A stretch of DNA of 64,000 bases, from assembly GCF_000280055.1 (NCBI RefSeq), contig NZ_ALAB01000027.1, positions 248,001-312,000 of the forward strand, given 5' to 3'. Made by a program: the position numbers and the translations under genes. This document shows positions 39,531 through 47,463 of the stretch, one piece after another (within the stretch, counting starts at the first letter, position 1; every line of letters starts with the position of its first letter). Source of the DNA: Alishewanella aestuarii B11 (GTDB lineage: Bacteria > Pseudomonadota > Gammaproteobacteria > Enterobacterales > Alteromonadaceae). Below the pieces are notes generated by a model that saw only the letters and a program-made list of their open reading frames with translations, did no database searches and was not told the DNA's origin.

Positions 39531-40283
39531 GTGCGCGGCTTGTTATTGATTATTTTATTGATATTAACCACGGCGCCGGTGGTCGCCGATACCGGCTCAC
39601 TGCGTGCTATCGTCAGTAACTCTAACGCGCCCCCTTATGCACTGTTTGACGAGAGTGGCGATCTAGCTGGGGGGATCAGCAAAGATATTCTTGAAGCTCT
39701 TGCCAGCCGCAGCACAATTACCCTGAACTTTTTACCTTTACCCCGGGGACGGGTGGAACAATGGTTACGTAGTGACGAAGCTGACATCGCCTGCTTTCTG
39801 AGTCCGGCATGGGTAGAGCAGCCAGAGCTTTTGGCTTGGAGTCCCAGCCTCTTTACAACGCGCCAGGTTATCGTAAGACGAAGTCATAGCCTTTCTATCA
39901 CCCAGCTCACTGATCTATTGGGTAAGCGGGTCGGCACCGACCGTGGTTTCAGCTACCCTGAATTTGATGCAGTCTTTTCACAGCGCCTGATTATTCGGGA
40001 TGACGCCATCTCACTACAAAGCAATCTGATGCGGCTGCAAAAACAGCGACTTGATGCGGTACTGACTGTGGATCGGGCTTATGAATATCATCAGCAACAA
40101 TTTAATAGTGAAGGCTTGCATGCAGACCCGCTTTGGACAGCACCAGATAACGTCTACTGCGCGATTAACCCTAATCGGCCAGAATTAGCAAGTCGGGTGC
40201 AGCAAACGCTGCAGTTAATGATAGATGATGGCACTATCCAGAGGATTTTGTTGCGTTACCAACCAGCAGTTCGCAACGAGTAG
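39531..40283 (+). CDS. Periplasmic solute-binding protein, family 3 type
   Basis: 250 residues starting at GTG 39531 (GAGG 5 nt upstream). Signal peptide MRGLLLIILLILTTAPVVA. The mature protein resembles the amino-acid-binding SBP family 3: LRAIVSNSNAPPYALFDESG, GGISKDILEALAS, GKRVGTDRGFSYPEFD and LDAVLTVDRAYEYH. No ABC permease or ATPase is nearby, so it may be an orphan sensor-like protein. Last complete chromosomal gene before the island. Confidence 0.82.
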   Translation: MRGLLLIILLILTTAPVVADTGSLRAIVSNSNAPPYALFDESGDLAGGISKDILEALASRSTITLNFLPLPRGRVEQWLRSDEADIACFLSPAWVEQPELLAWSPSLFTTRQVIVRRSHSLSITQLTDLLGKRVGTDRGFSYPEFDAVFSQRLIIRDDAISLQSNLMRLQKQRLDAVLTVDRAYEYHQQQFNSEGLHADPLWTAPDNVYCAINPNRPELASRVQQTLQLMIDDGTIQRILLRYQPAVRNE

Positions 40284-40368
40284 TCGCTGCCTGCTATAGC
40301 ACCCTGAACGCTGATATGTGAATGCTCAACGACATTGTAAAAAATGAGAGTGGCGATAATATATGATT

Positions 40369-40423
40369 TGGTGCCTAGGGTCGGACTCGAACCGACACGG
40401 AGTTTCCCCCGGCAGATTTTGAA
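40369..40423 (-). other. Attachment site: 3' fragment of tRNA-Leu (CAA)
   Basis: On the reverse strand 40423-40369 reads from the anticodon loop TTCAAAA to the terminal CCTAGGCACCA. It includes the variable arm CGGGG-GAAA-CTCCG and the T-arm GTCGG-TTCGAGT-CCGAC. The 5' half of the anticodon stem and everything before it are absent, so homology ends at the anticodon loop. This is the mark left at one end when an element integrates in a tRNA gene. The intact tRNA should lie beyond the right end of the window. Confidence 0.85.
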
Positions 40424-40645
40424 CAGACCTCAATTAGAATAGCATCCGACAAAACAATGAGTTACACTCATTTTTAGAAACTTTGCAAATTCTTTGCAAG
40501 AACTTCGGACTGCTATCATGCCTAAACATCAGCCATCAGAGCAACTTTTGCTCATAAAAACAGCACCTTTTGCACTCTATAACTGTTGCTCTGTTAGCCT
40601 ATTTCCAACTGCCAAAGACTCGAATCCACAGCATGGAGAATGGCT

Positions 40646-41923
40646 ATGAGTGTTCAACTTGAACGTCATGATGTTACCACAGGCTTATACATCTTCCTTC
40701 AGAATAACAGTAAACGCTGGTATGCCAGATTTGTCATCGATGGTAAGTGGTATTGCAAAGCCACTAAAGAAGAAGACAAAGATAAGGCAATAACCAAAGC
40801 TCACCGCATATTCGTTGAGCATCAGATACGGTTCGAGACAAACACACTGACTACCAGTAAGCGCTTCAAAGACGTTGCTGAAAAAGCCATTGCTACCATG
40901 AGACACGATATGGAACGTGGTGCGGGTAAAGTCATTTATGAAGACTATATAGGCTGCTTAAACAGATACCACATCCCATTTTTTGACAGGACTTTCATCA
41001 CCAGCATTGACGTTGACGCACTTCGCGCCTTCGACAAGTGGCGTGAAGAAAAGATGAAACGCAAACCGGCACGCTCTACCCTTCTAACCCATAACGCAGC
41101 ACTGCAACTGGTCTTTAAAGAAGCTGTTGAAAATAAGTGGATGCTGGCCTCACAAATACCAGCACTTGCAGCAGAAGGTGCAAATATGGTTCGTCGAGCA
41201 GCTTTTACACCTGCCGAATACGAACGCATTCTTGAAAAGCTCTTTGAAATGGAAGAAAACAGCCGGAAAGAGGTAACCAAGCAGATCCGTGAATTGACGC
41301 AAGACTATGCGGAATTTGTGATTAACACAGGTATGCGGCCAGGTACTGAGATAGATAACCTGACATGGGGTGATATTCATATTGAGCGACACGACGATCA
41401 GGCCACCTTCTATATAAGTGTCCGTAAGGGTAAAACCACACTACACACTGGTACTCGTGAAGTCGTATGCAAACGCAGCCTTCAACGCACAATCTGGCGC
41501 ATGACAGAGCGTTTTCCAAATCGGCAGGCTAAAGATCTGCTTTTCCGATTACCAGATGGTTCGGAGACCAAAGAAATTAGCCGTACCTTTAATGCTGCAC
41601 TTAAAGAACTTGGCCTTGACGAATCACCACATGGCAAAAGAACAATGTATTCACTGCGTCATTCGTTTATCACATGGGAACTGGTAGCTCAAAAGGTAAC
41701 CATTGATGTACTTGCACGTCAGTGTGGTACGAGTATTGAAATGATCGAGCGTCATTACAGCCATGTAATACCGCGCATGTTTAGTCAGCAGCTGTCAGGT
41801 GTGGTAATACCCGACAAAAAGGATATCGAGAAAAAGTGGGAGCATCAGGAGTCACTGGTGAAGCTATGGAAAGATAGGTTTATCCAGTGGGAAAAGAACT
41901 ACAAACGCAAAGGGTGTATATAG
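40646..41923 (+). CDS. Tyrosine integrase of the island
   Basis: 425 residues from ATG 40646, which has GGAG 8 nt upstream; an ATG two codons earlier leaves only 2 nt. An N-terminal arm-binding part contains SKRWYARFVIDGKWYCKAT. SAM-like core-binding domain about 70-170. Catalytic domain with Arg in TGMRPGTEID, YSLRHSFITWELV (HxxR-type box) and the Tyr in IERHYSH. Located about 220 bp from the tRNA-Leu fragment and pointing away from it, as expected for the element that targeted this site. Confidence 0.92.
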   Translation: MSVQLERHDVTTGLYIFLQNNSKRWYARFVIDGKWYCKATKEEDKDKAITKAHRIFVEHQIRFETNTLTTSKRFKDVAEKAIATMRHDMERGAGKVIYEDYIGCLNRYHIPFFDRTFITSIDVDALRAFDKWREEKMKRKPARSTLLTHNAALQLVFKEAVENKWMLASQIPALAAEGANMVRRAAFTPAEYERILEKLFEMEENSRKEVTKQIRELTQDYAEFVINTGMRPGTEIDNLTWGDIHIERHDDQATFYISVRKGKTTLHTGTREVVCKRSLQRTIWRMTERFPNRQAKDLLFRLPDGSETKEISRTFNAALKELGLDESPHGKRTMYSLRHSFITWELVAQKVTIDVLARQCGTSIEMIERHYSHVIPRMFSQQLSGVVIPDKKDIEKKWEHQESLVKLWKDRFIQWEKNYKRKGCI

Positions 41924-42495
41924 AAATTCAGAAAAACAGCTTGCAATGTCGATAAATAAGATGAAAATTATGATTGTGGCTAGTACCACAGACATAAATT
42001 CATGCCGTAAATTATTATCGAGTTTTTCTTGAAAAAGTAAATAATTCAAATTACTTTATGGTAACACTGAATAATATAACATGTGTCGTAAATATCAGCC
42101 TGAATCGCCGAAGGCTGACAGGTGCTAGACCGAAGAGTGCAGTACAAAAAGCGCGCAACCTTTACAAATAAATTTTTATTTGGACTATAGCTGCCTGTTA
42201 AAGACCTTAAACTAGAATTCAAAATAAGAACGCAAAACCAAATATAACCCTCTTTAATATACTATAAATAAGGTTGAACAATTTCAAAAAAATAACAATA
42301 AACACTTAACTTACACCACAGGACAAGGTGTAAGAATTTATTTATTTGAAAAGCAATCTCTAATAATCGTCATAAAAAGCTTATTTGAAAAACAAAATCA
42401 AATATAATAAACAAATATTTAACATTATCATATTTACAAATAAAATCATTGACGCTAGCTAACATAAAGATGCAAAACTATACGGATGGTAATTC
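41924..42495. other. AT-rich intergenic region with inverted repeats
   Basis: 570 bp without a gene. Visible structure: CAGCCT-N10-AGGCTG (about 42100-42121) within a short GC-richer patch, GGACTATAG at 42182-42190, and a perfect CTTACACC-N9-GGTGTAAG (42310-42334). Two direct copies of TTATTTGAAAA lie downstream. It should hold the promoter of the helicase gene at 42496. A small RNA cannot be excluded. Confidence 0.45.
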
Positions 42496-44694
42496 ATGGC
42501 AATGCAATTTTTACCCGGTTCACTAGAAATTGACAGCATTCCTTACGACTTGCAAATTTGGAACATTTTGCGAAGAACTCTTGCCAATCTAGACGGTTAC
42601 TGCGCATATAAAATTCCAGTTCTAGGAGCTCCGGCACCTGAAGAAGTACCATCATTTGTAGTCGTTACTAAAGAGTATGGTATTACACTCATAGATATCG
42701 TAAGTGAAAGAATTGAGGAAATTATCGAGGATGGCAGAGTCTGGAAAACATCTGAAGGAGCAATTAATTCCAGGGACGTTATTTTAGAGCATTACAGAGA
42801 TGAAATTGAATCCAGATTAAAAAGGTCTCCAAACCTATATAATAGAAAATTAAAGAAAGCCTCGGTAGATACCACATTAATAACTGTTTTTTTTGAAAAT
42901 GATGAATTAGAAGTTGAAAGATTCGTTCAATCTGAAAATCTAATATCTGACGGAATTTGCATTAAGCGTTTCGAAAAAGAAATCATTGGAATAATTTCTA
43001 ATAACAGATGGAATGGTTCTCAGGAGCAATTTGACGATATTTTAAGTTTGATAGAAGGAACTTGGGATTACCAAAGAGCTAACTCTAGTATTTTTGATAA
43101 AAAGCCTGAATTGATTAGCGAATTTATCTCAATGTCACTCAAAAGGACATTCAAACAAGACAGCGCACAAAGACAAGTTTCAATGCAGATACCGAATGGC
43201 CCACAACGGATTCGTGGCTTGGCAGGAACTGGCAAGACAGTAGTTCTTTCACTTAAAGCTGCCTTAGCGGCTATCAGATTACCTCAGTATAAAATATTAT
43301 ATTTATTTAATACACAAAGCTTATATCATTCCATAGAAAAGCAAATTGGTGACTACTACGCTAAAGAAGCAAAAAAGGCATTACCAATTGGAGCTATTGA
43401 TATTTTGCACGCTTGGGGAGGAAAAACTTCAGGACAGGGTTTGTATTCCATGTTGTGTGAAATTTATGGGATATCACCACTTACACTAAGAGACATCCCC
43501 AGAGGGGGGGATCAACTTACTTCTATTTTTTCACATTTAGATGAGAGAATAGGTGACAACTTTAATCCTATATATGATTTAGTTCTCATAGATGAAGCAC
43601 AAGACTTTCCAAATAAAGTTTTTGAGATTGTATATAAAATAACAAAAGATCCTAAAAGAATTGTTGTAGCGTATGATGATTTCCAATCTCTTAAAGAACT
43701 CAAAATTCGAGAATTCCATGAGTTATTTGGAAAGAAATCTAATGGAGAATTTAGATTTGATGAGGAAGCATTAGTTGGTGAGTATGAAGGTGGTATAAGC
43801 AAAGATTTCATACTACCTAATTGTTATCGTAACCCAAGAAATATTCTCATGGTTGCTCATGGTGTTGCTTTAGGAGTCAAGAGACCGAACGGTGTAGTTG
43901 ATAGTGTTGATAGAGTAAAAGATTGGAAAGCTCTTGGATACCAAGTAAATTCGCCTCAATATAAAGATACTATCGTTGCAGGTGACCGAGTTGAAGTAGA
44001 AAGACTAGATAGCAATAGCTTAAATCAACTAGAAAAACTAATTAAGGATAATGAAGGACAAATTGAGAAACTAATTAATGTTAATTGCTTCTCAAATTCG
44101 AGTGAAGAGATATTATACATTGCAAATAAAATTAACAAATTAATACAAAACGAAGGGATAAAGGCTCATGAAATTTTTGTAGTTACACTAGACACCAAGA
44201 ATTCAGAGGTATTCCTTAAAAGAGTTCGGTCAGCACTGAATCATTTTGAAATTAAAGCTATTATGCCTGGATATATTGAGTCAAATAGGCACTTTTATGA
44301 AGAGGGTTGCGTTGTACTAACAACGCCTTTTAGGGCTAAAGGAAATGAAACAAATATTGTTTTTGTTGCTAATTCTCATGGAGTAACTGAAGATTACTCA
44401 TTCAAAATGCGCAATTCATTTTTTGTTGCTATGACAAGATCAAGAGGTTGGTGCTACATATCAGGCCATGGTGAATATATGAGAAAACTAGAGGCTGAAA
44501 TAAATGCGATTACCCTTGGTTTGCCAAAATTTGAATATATAAGACCAAACGACACTGAAATTGCTCGGCGTAGACTTTTACTGTCTAAATCGTCTACTGT
44601 AAATGAGGATGATCAAACTGTATTGGAGCGCTTGAGTAGAGAAAACCCTGAGTTGCTAAGAGAGTTTATTCAGCAAAGATTAGATATGGAGTAA
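42496..44694 (+). CDS. SF1 (UvrD-like) helicase with NERD-like N-terminal domain
   Basis: 732 residues. The N-terminal 170 residues (WNILRRTLANLDGYCAYKIP, FVVVTKEYGITLIDIVSE) look like a nuclease-related NERD fold; this is a weak match by eye. The helicase core has Walker A GLAGTGKTVVLSLKAA (about 240), Walker B DLVLIDEAQDFP (about 360), and C-terminal motifs VVLTTPFRAKGNETNIVFVA and FFVAMTRSRGWCYISG. Markedly AT-rich. The DUF2290-like gene begins 6 bp downstream, so the two form an operon, plausibly an anti-phage pair. Confidence 0.85.
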   Translation: MAMQFLPGSLEIDSIPYDLQIWNILRRTLANLDGYCAYKIPVLGAPAPEEVPSFVVVTKEYGITLIDIVSERIEEIIEDGRVWKTSEGAINSRDVILEHYRDEIESRLKRSPNLYNRKLKKASVDTTLITVFFENDELEVERFVQSENLISDGICIKRFEKEIIGIISNNRWNGSQEQFDDILSLIEGTWDYQRANSSIFDKKPELISEFISMSLKRTFKQDSAQRQVSMQIPNGPQRIRGLAGTGKTVVLSLKAALAAIRLPQYKILYLFNTQSLYHSIEKQIGDYYAKEAKKALPIGAIDILHAWGGKTSGQGLYSMLCEIYGISPLTLRDIPRGGDQLTSIFSHLDERIGDNFNPIYDLVLIDEAQDFPNKVFEIVYKITKDPKRIVVAYDDFQSLKELKIREFHELFGKKSNGEFRFDEEALVGEYEGGISKDFILPNCYRNPRNILMVAHGVALGVKRPNGVVDSVDRVKDWKALGYQVNSPQYKDTIVAGDRVEVERLDSNSLNQLEKLIKDNEGQIEKLINVNCFSNSSEEILYIANKINKLIQNEGIKAHEIFVVTLDTKNSEVFLKRVRSALNHFEIKAIMPGYIESNRHFYEEGCVVLTTPFRAKGNETNIVFVANSHGVTEDYSFKMRNSFFVAMTRSRGWCYISGHGEYMRKLEAEINAITLGLPKFEYIRPNDTEIARRRLLLSKSSTVNEDDQTVLERLSRENPELLREFIQQRLDME

Positions 44695-44700
44695 TCGTAA

Positions 44701-45372
44701 ATGGACTTTACGTATATTTTAAGGTCACTAAGAGATATCAACTCACATTATAAAGATATAATTTTGGAATCAAACTACATCCATGAAAATGATATAATAT
44801 CTTGGCCAAACTATCGATCAGGAATACTCAACAGAAAGATCTACGGAAGTGAATACCAAAAACTAATAGACAGTCGACAATATTCATTTCTTCTTTTCGA
44901 TAAATCGTTCATACAATTCTTTTTTGAAAAGGAAGGTGATCATATCACAAAAGCGAAATTAGCTTATTACCCAGTACCTCTTAAAATTTCAAATGCTTAT
45001 AATGACATCCTCGAAAGCGCAGAGGAAAGCGGGTTAGACATTTTAGAAGACTTGTTTTTCGGTGTAGAAAGCTGGATTGATAAAGGCATTGATGTAGTAA
45101 ATACATCTCATATAAGGCTTGATTATGACTCAAGAGTAAACTCTCACTCAAAATGTCATTTACAAGTCGGCGCAATAAATGAAATAAGAATTGACAGCCA
45201 GAAACTTTTGAATCCGTTTGTTTTCTTTGATTGGATAGTAAGCAAATTAAATTTTGAGGAATATCCTAGCTTACTTAAAAACACCAGATTTCAAGAAAAT
45301 AGAACGTTTCATCTTCGGAATTATCTTGTAACAGAAGTAACTCAAGAATCACACTATTATCTTTCAAACTGA
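44701..45372 (+). CDS. DUF2290-like protein, partner of the helicase
   Basis: 223 residues, no export signal. The pattern SHIRLDYDSRVNSHSKCHLQ with a later LLNPFVFFDWIVSKLNF resembles DUF2290, whose members keep an R-D-x-H-like block and a P-x-x-F-x-x-F-I ending. No catalytic residues can be assigned. Adjacent to the helicase (6-bp gap) and matching its low GC. Function unknown; role in defence is inferred from context only. Confidence 0.6.
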   Translation: MDFTYILRSLRDINSHYKDIILESNYIHENDIISWPNYRSGILNRKIYGSEYQKLIDSRQYSFLLFDKSFIQFFFEKEGDHITKAKLAYYPVPLKISNAYNDILESAEESGLDILEDLFFGVESWIDKGIDVVNTSHIRLDYDSRVNSHSKCHLQVGAINEIRIDSQKLLNPFVFFDWIVSKLNFEEYPSLLKNTRFQENRTFHLRNYLVTEVTQESHYYLSN

Positions 45373-45408
45373 AATAAAAATTGAATATCACATGAAATTA
45401 AAAAAACT

Positions 45409-46203
45409 TCACCAAGAATATAAATCCACTTTTGGATAATGTGAATATACAATTTCACTTAATTTAACCCTTTGGTTAAAAAAGTCTCTCAGCGTTTCAT
45501 TTACTATTTCTCGTGATTTAGTTACTGCATTCACTTCTCCAACCCTAAAAACACTTTCTCTGGCTAAATGGTAATCGCCATTATGGTTTATCCACATTCC
45601 TGAAGACTTTATCTCTTTTATAATCCGCCGCAAAGAATCTATCATTTGAATTTGAATATTGACTAAGTGAGGGAATAAAGCGCACATCTCATTTGTTGAA
45701 TGGAAATTTTGGCAACGGCACAGAAAACCCTCAATTATATCTATAATATTTTTACTTATGTAATATGGATTAACTTGAATTTCGAAACTACAAAGTTCAA
45801 GGAATTTTTTTGATGCGATGCATGCATCTCTAAAATCAATTCCATATGGTTGGTTTGGCGACGTGAGACCTGATTGTCGATGTTTTTCCGCTAATAGTTG
45901 CCAATTGCTTATTGTCCCATAAGGGAATCTTTCAGGGTCTATATCAACAAGACGTGCACATGTCGGGCATAGATGAGCCCCATTCTCTAATGATTTTCGC
46001 TGTTCTTTTGTCAGCGTCTCTATATATCGAGGACCATTCCTCGCTGCACCTGAGTCGTGCGCAGCATTCCCTATTCCGTACATCGAACTTGTCTCACGGT
46101 TAAATGCATGTGTGACTTTGCCACAACCAGGCCTAACACAGCAAAAACCTACAGCTTCTCCCAGGTTTCTTTTAGTTTTTTCTGTAAAGTTATCTCTGGT
46201 CAT
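45409..46203 (-). CDS. HNH-nuclease-like protein
   Basis: 264 residues from ATG 46203 (GGAA 6 nt upstream; a TTG-started extension of 6 codons is less likely). The N-terminal 110 residues show an HNH/zinc pattern: CCVRPGC, then GNAAHDSGAARNGPRY, then NGAHLCPTCARLVDID. The HNH subfamily with CARLVD endings is known. The C-terminal 150 residues are helical and unassigned. Convergent with the helicase operon; may be a stand-alone restriction-like factor. Confidence 0.7.
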   Translation of the reverse strand: MTRDNFTEKTKRNLGEAVGFCCVRPGCGKVTHAFNRETSSMYGIGNAAHDSGAARNGPRYIETLTKEQRKSLENGAHLCPTCARLVDIDPERFPYGTISNWQLLAEKHRQSGLTSPNQPYGIDFRDACIASKKFLELCSFEIQVNPYYISKNIIDIIEGFLCRCQNFHSTNEMCALFPHLVNIQIQMIDSLRRIIKEIKSSGMWINHNGDYHLARESVFRVGEVNAVTKSREIVNETLRDFFNQRVKLSEIVYSHYPKVDLYSW

Positions 46204-46237
46204 TTGTAATTCCATTCTCAAAAAAGGTGTGAACGAA

Positions 46238-46459
46238 TTATTCTATTCGAACATTCTTACCATGCTCTTCCATGAACTCTGCAAATGCAGACCAGCTCAT
46301 ACGGTACTTGTTAACGCTGTTCCCAGCAGGTAGCCATTCGATATTTCCCTTACTGATTAGCAACTCACCTAGCCTTGAACCGTCTTTTTTTATCTCAATT
46401 TCAATGTCCTTGTGTTGAACAAGTTTCGTGTGCAAGTTAATTGATACTTCATGAGCCAT
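46238..46459 (-). CDS. Small conserved-type hypothetical protein
   Basis: 73 residues, MAHEVSINLHTKLVQHKDIE to KNVRIE. No domain identified. It contains a Trp-rich stretch IEWLPAGNSVNKYRMSWSAF resembling short helix-turn or strand-rich proteins common on integrative elements. Good coding appearance, with an ATG preceded by an AGGGAAA ribosome-binding site. Just upstream lies an operator-like palindrome array (46510-46580). In line with the HNH gene (34-bp gap). Confidence 0.65.
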   Translation of the reverse strand: MAHEVSINLHTKLVQHKDIEIEIKKDGSRLGELLISKGNIEWLPAGNSVNKYRMSWSAFAEFMEEHGKNVRIE

Positions 46460-46509
46460 AGCATTTCCCTATTATAGTTATTTTTTAACGAGTCACGTTA
46501 GTGAGCTAA

Positions 46510-46580
46510 TTTTGCACTTTAATACACATTAAAGTGCGTCATTTGCACTAAATCAGAGACAAAGTGCAGTTGTTGTATCT
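46510..46580. promoter_or_regulatory. Operator-like array of GCACTTT repeats
   Basis: Perfect inverted repeat GCACTTTAAT-ACAC-ATTAAAGTGC (46514-46537), followed by further half-sites TTTGCACTAAA (from 46542) and AAAGTGCAG (from 46561). Four half-sites within about 60 bp upstream of the small gene at 46238-46459 suggest a repressor binding array. The binding protein is unknown. Confidence 0.5.
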
Positions 46581-46654
46581 AACTTAGACAAATCTGATGC
46601 GCTTGTCACTACTCTAGTTAAATTTAACACTATATATACAATTTCGGAGCTTGA

Positions 46655-46897
46655 TCACTCTAATTCATCGAGTACGCTACCGTACCAGTTTAGCAACTCC
46701 TGATAGCTATCGAATGGCGTCTTAAGTGAATAGCACGTTATGTTGTCGATACTAACAACCGATATCCTGAGCTTATGTCCTCGCCTCTCAATTTTCGGTA
46801 AGTTTAGAAGAGTCCGGCCTACTGATTTCCATCTCCATAGCTGTTGCCTGAATTGCGCTTCGCTAACCTCTATCGTTTCCATATTGAATGTCTTCAT
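46655..46897 (-). CDS. Small hypothetical protein
   Basis: 80 residues starting MKTFNMETIEVSEAQFRQQL, with basic segment LPKIERRGHKLRISVVSID and an acidic end. No recognised domain. An alternative start is Met6. The codon pattern and the short flanks support a real gene, but with little evidence beyond that. Divergent from umuD. Confidence 0.5.
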   Translation of the reverse strand: MKTFNMETIEVSEAQFRQQLWRWKSVGRTLLNLPKIERRGHKLRISVVSIDNITCYSLKTPFDSYQELLNWYGSVLDELE

Positions 46898-46994
46898 TAA
46901 ATTTTACGTAAAATAAATGTAGATAAATTGAACGGCATTTTCAAATTCAACACACAACTAATCATGTACTACCGTTTTTCCTGCCTTCGCCTTA

Positions 46995-47014
46995 TACTGT
47001 ATATCCATACACTA
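46995..47014 (+). promoter_or_regulatory. LexA (SOS) box upstream of umuDC
   Basis: TACTGTATATCCATACACTA matches the 20-bp consensus TACTGTATATATATACAGTA at 17 positions, with the CTGT half intact. It lies 14 bp before the umuD ATG. Predicts DNA-damage induction; LexA itself is not in the window. Confidence 0.88.
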
Positions 47015-47028
47015 TTTCGAGGTGTGAT

Positions 47029-47463
47029 ATGTCAGCAGAAATTTTAGGCAAGGTATCAGCAGTAAGGCGCTACCTACCTATACCTTTTTACAGCAATAAG
47101 GTAGCCGCTGGGTTTCCCTCCCCTGCTCAAGACTATGTTGAGAGGACTCTGGATCTAAACGAACTCTGCATTAAGCATCCTGCTGCAACGTTTTTCGTAA
47201 AAGTCAGCGGTGATTCGTTGCAGGACGCCGGTATATATGACAGCGATATTCTGGTAGTGGATCGCGCTCTTGAGGCTAAACATGGAGATATTGTCGTCGC
47301 TGCACTTAGCAATGAGTTCACGGTTAAAGAGTTATGCTTAACACCGACTATCAGGTTGATACCACACAACCCCAAGTATCAAGCAATTGAAATTACTTCA
47401 GAGAACGAGTTAGAAATCTTCGGTGTAGTTACAAACGTGGTTCGTAATATAAGAAGGCCATGA
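47029..47463 (+). CDS. umuD: UmuD-type SOS mutagenesis peptidase
   Basis: 144 residues of the S24/LexA-like family; self-cleaves to an active form for pol V. Cleavage site in VAAGFPSP (Ala-Gly), catalytic Ser in KVSGDSLQDAGI and Lys in NEFTVKELC. GAGG ribosome-binding site. The umuC ATG overlaps the stop by 4 bp (ATGA). An SOS box is just upstream. Element-borne umuDC (rulAB/rumAB type) is common on integrative elements and plasmids. Confidence 0.93.
   Translation: MSAEILGKVSAVRRYLPIPFYSNKVAAGFPSPAQDYVERTLDLNELCIKHPAATFFVKVSGDSLQDAGIYDSDILVVDRALEAKHGDIVVAALSNEFTVKELCLTPTIRLIPHNPKYQAIEITSENELEIFGVVTNVVRNIRRP

Noticed and set aside
40600..40640. GACTCGAATCC resembling a tRNA T-arm before the integrase
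   Set aside because: No matching stem or acceptor sequence nearby; chance similarity.
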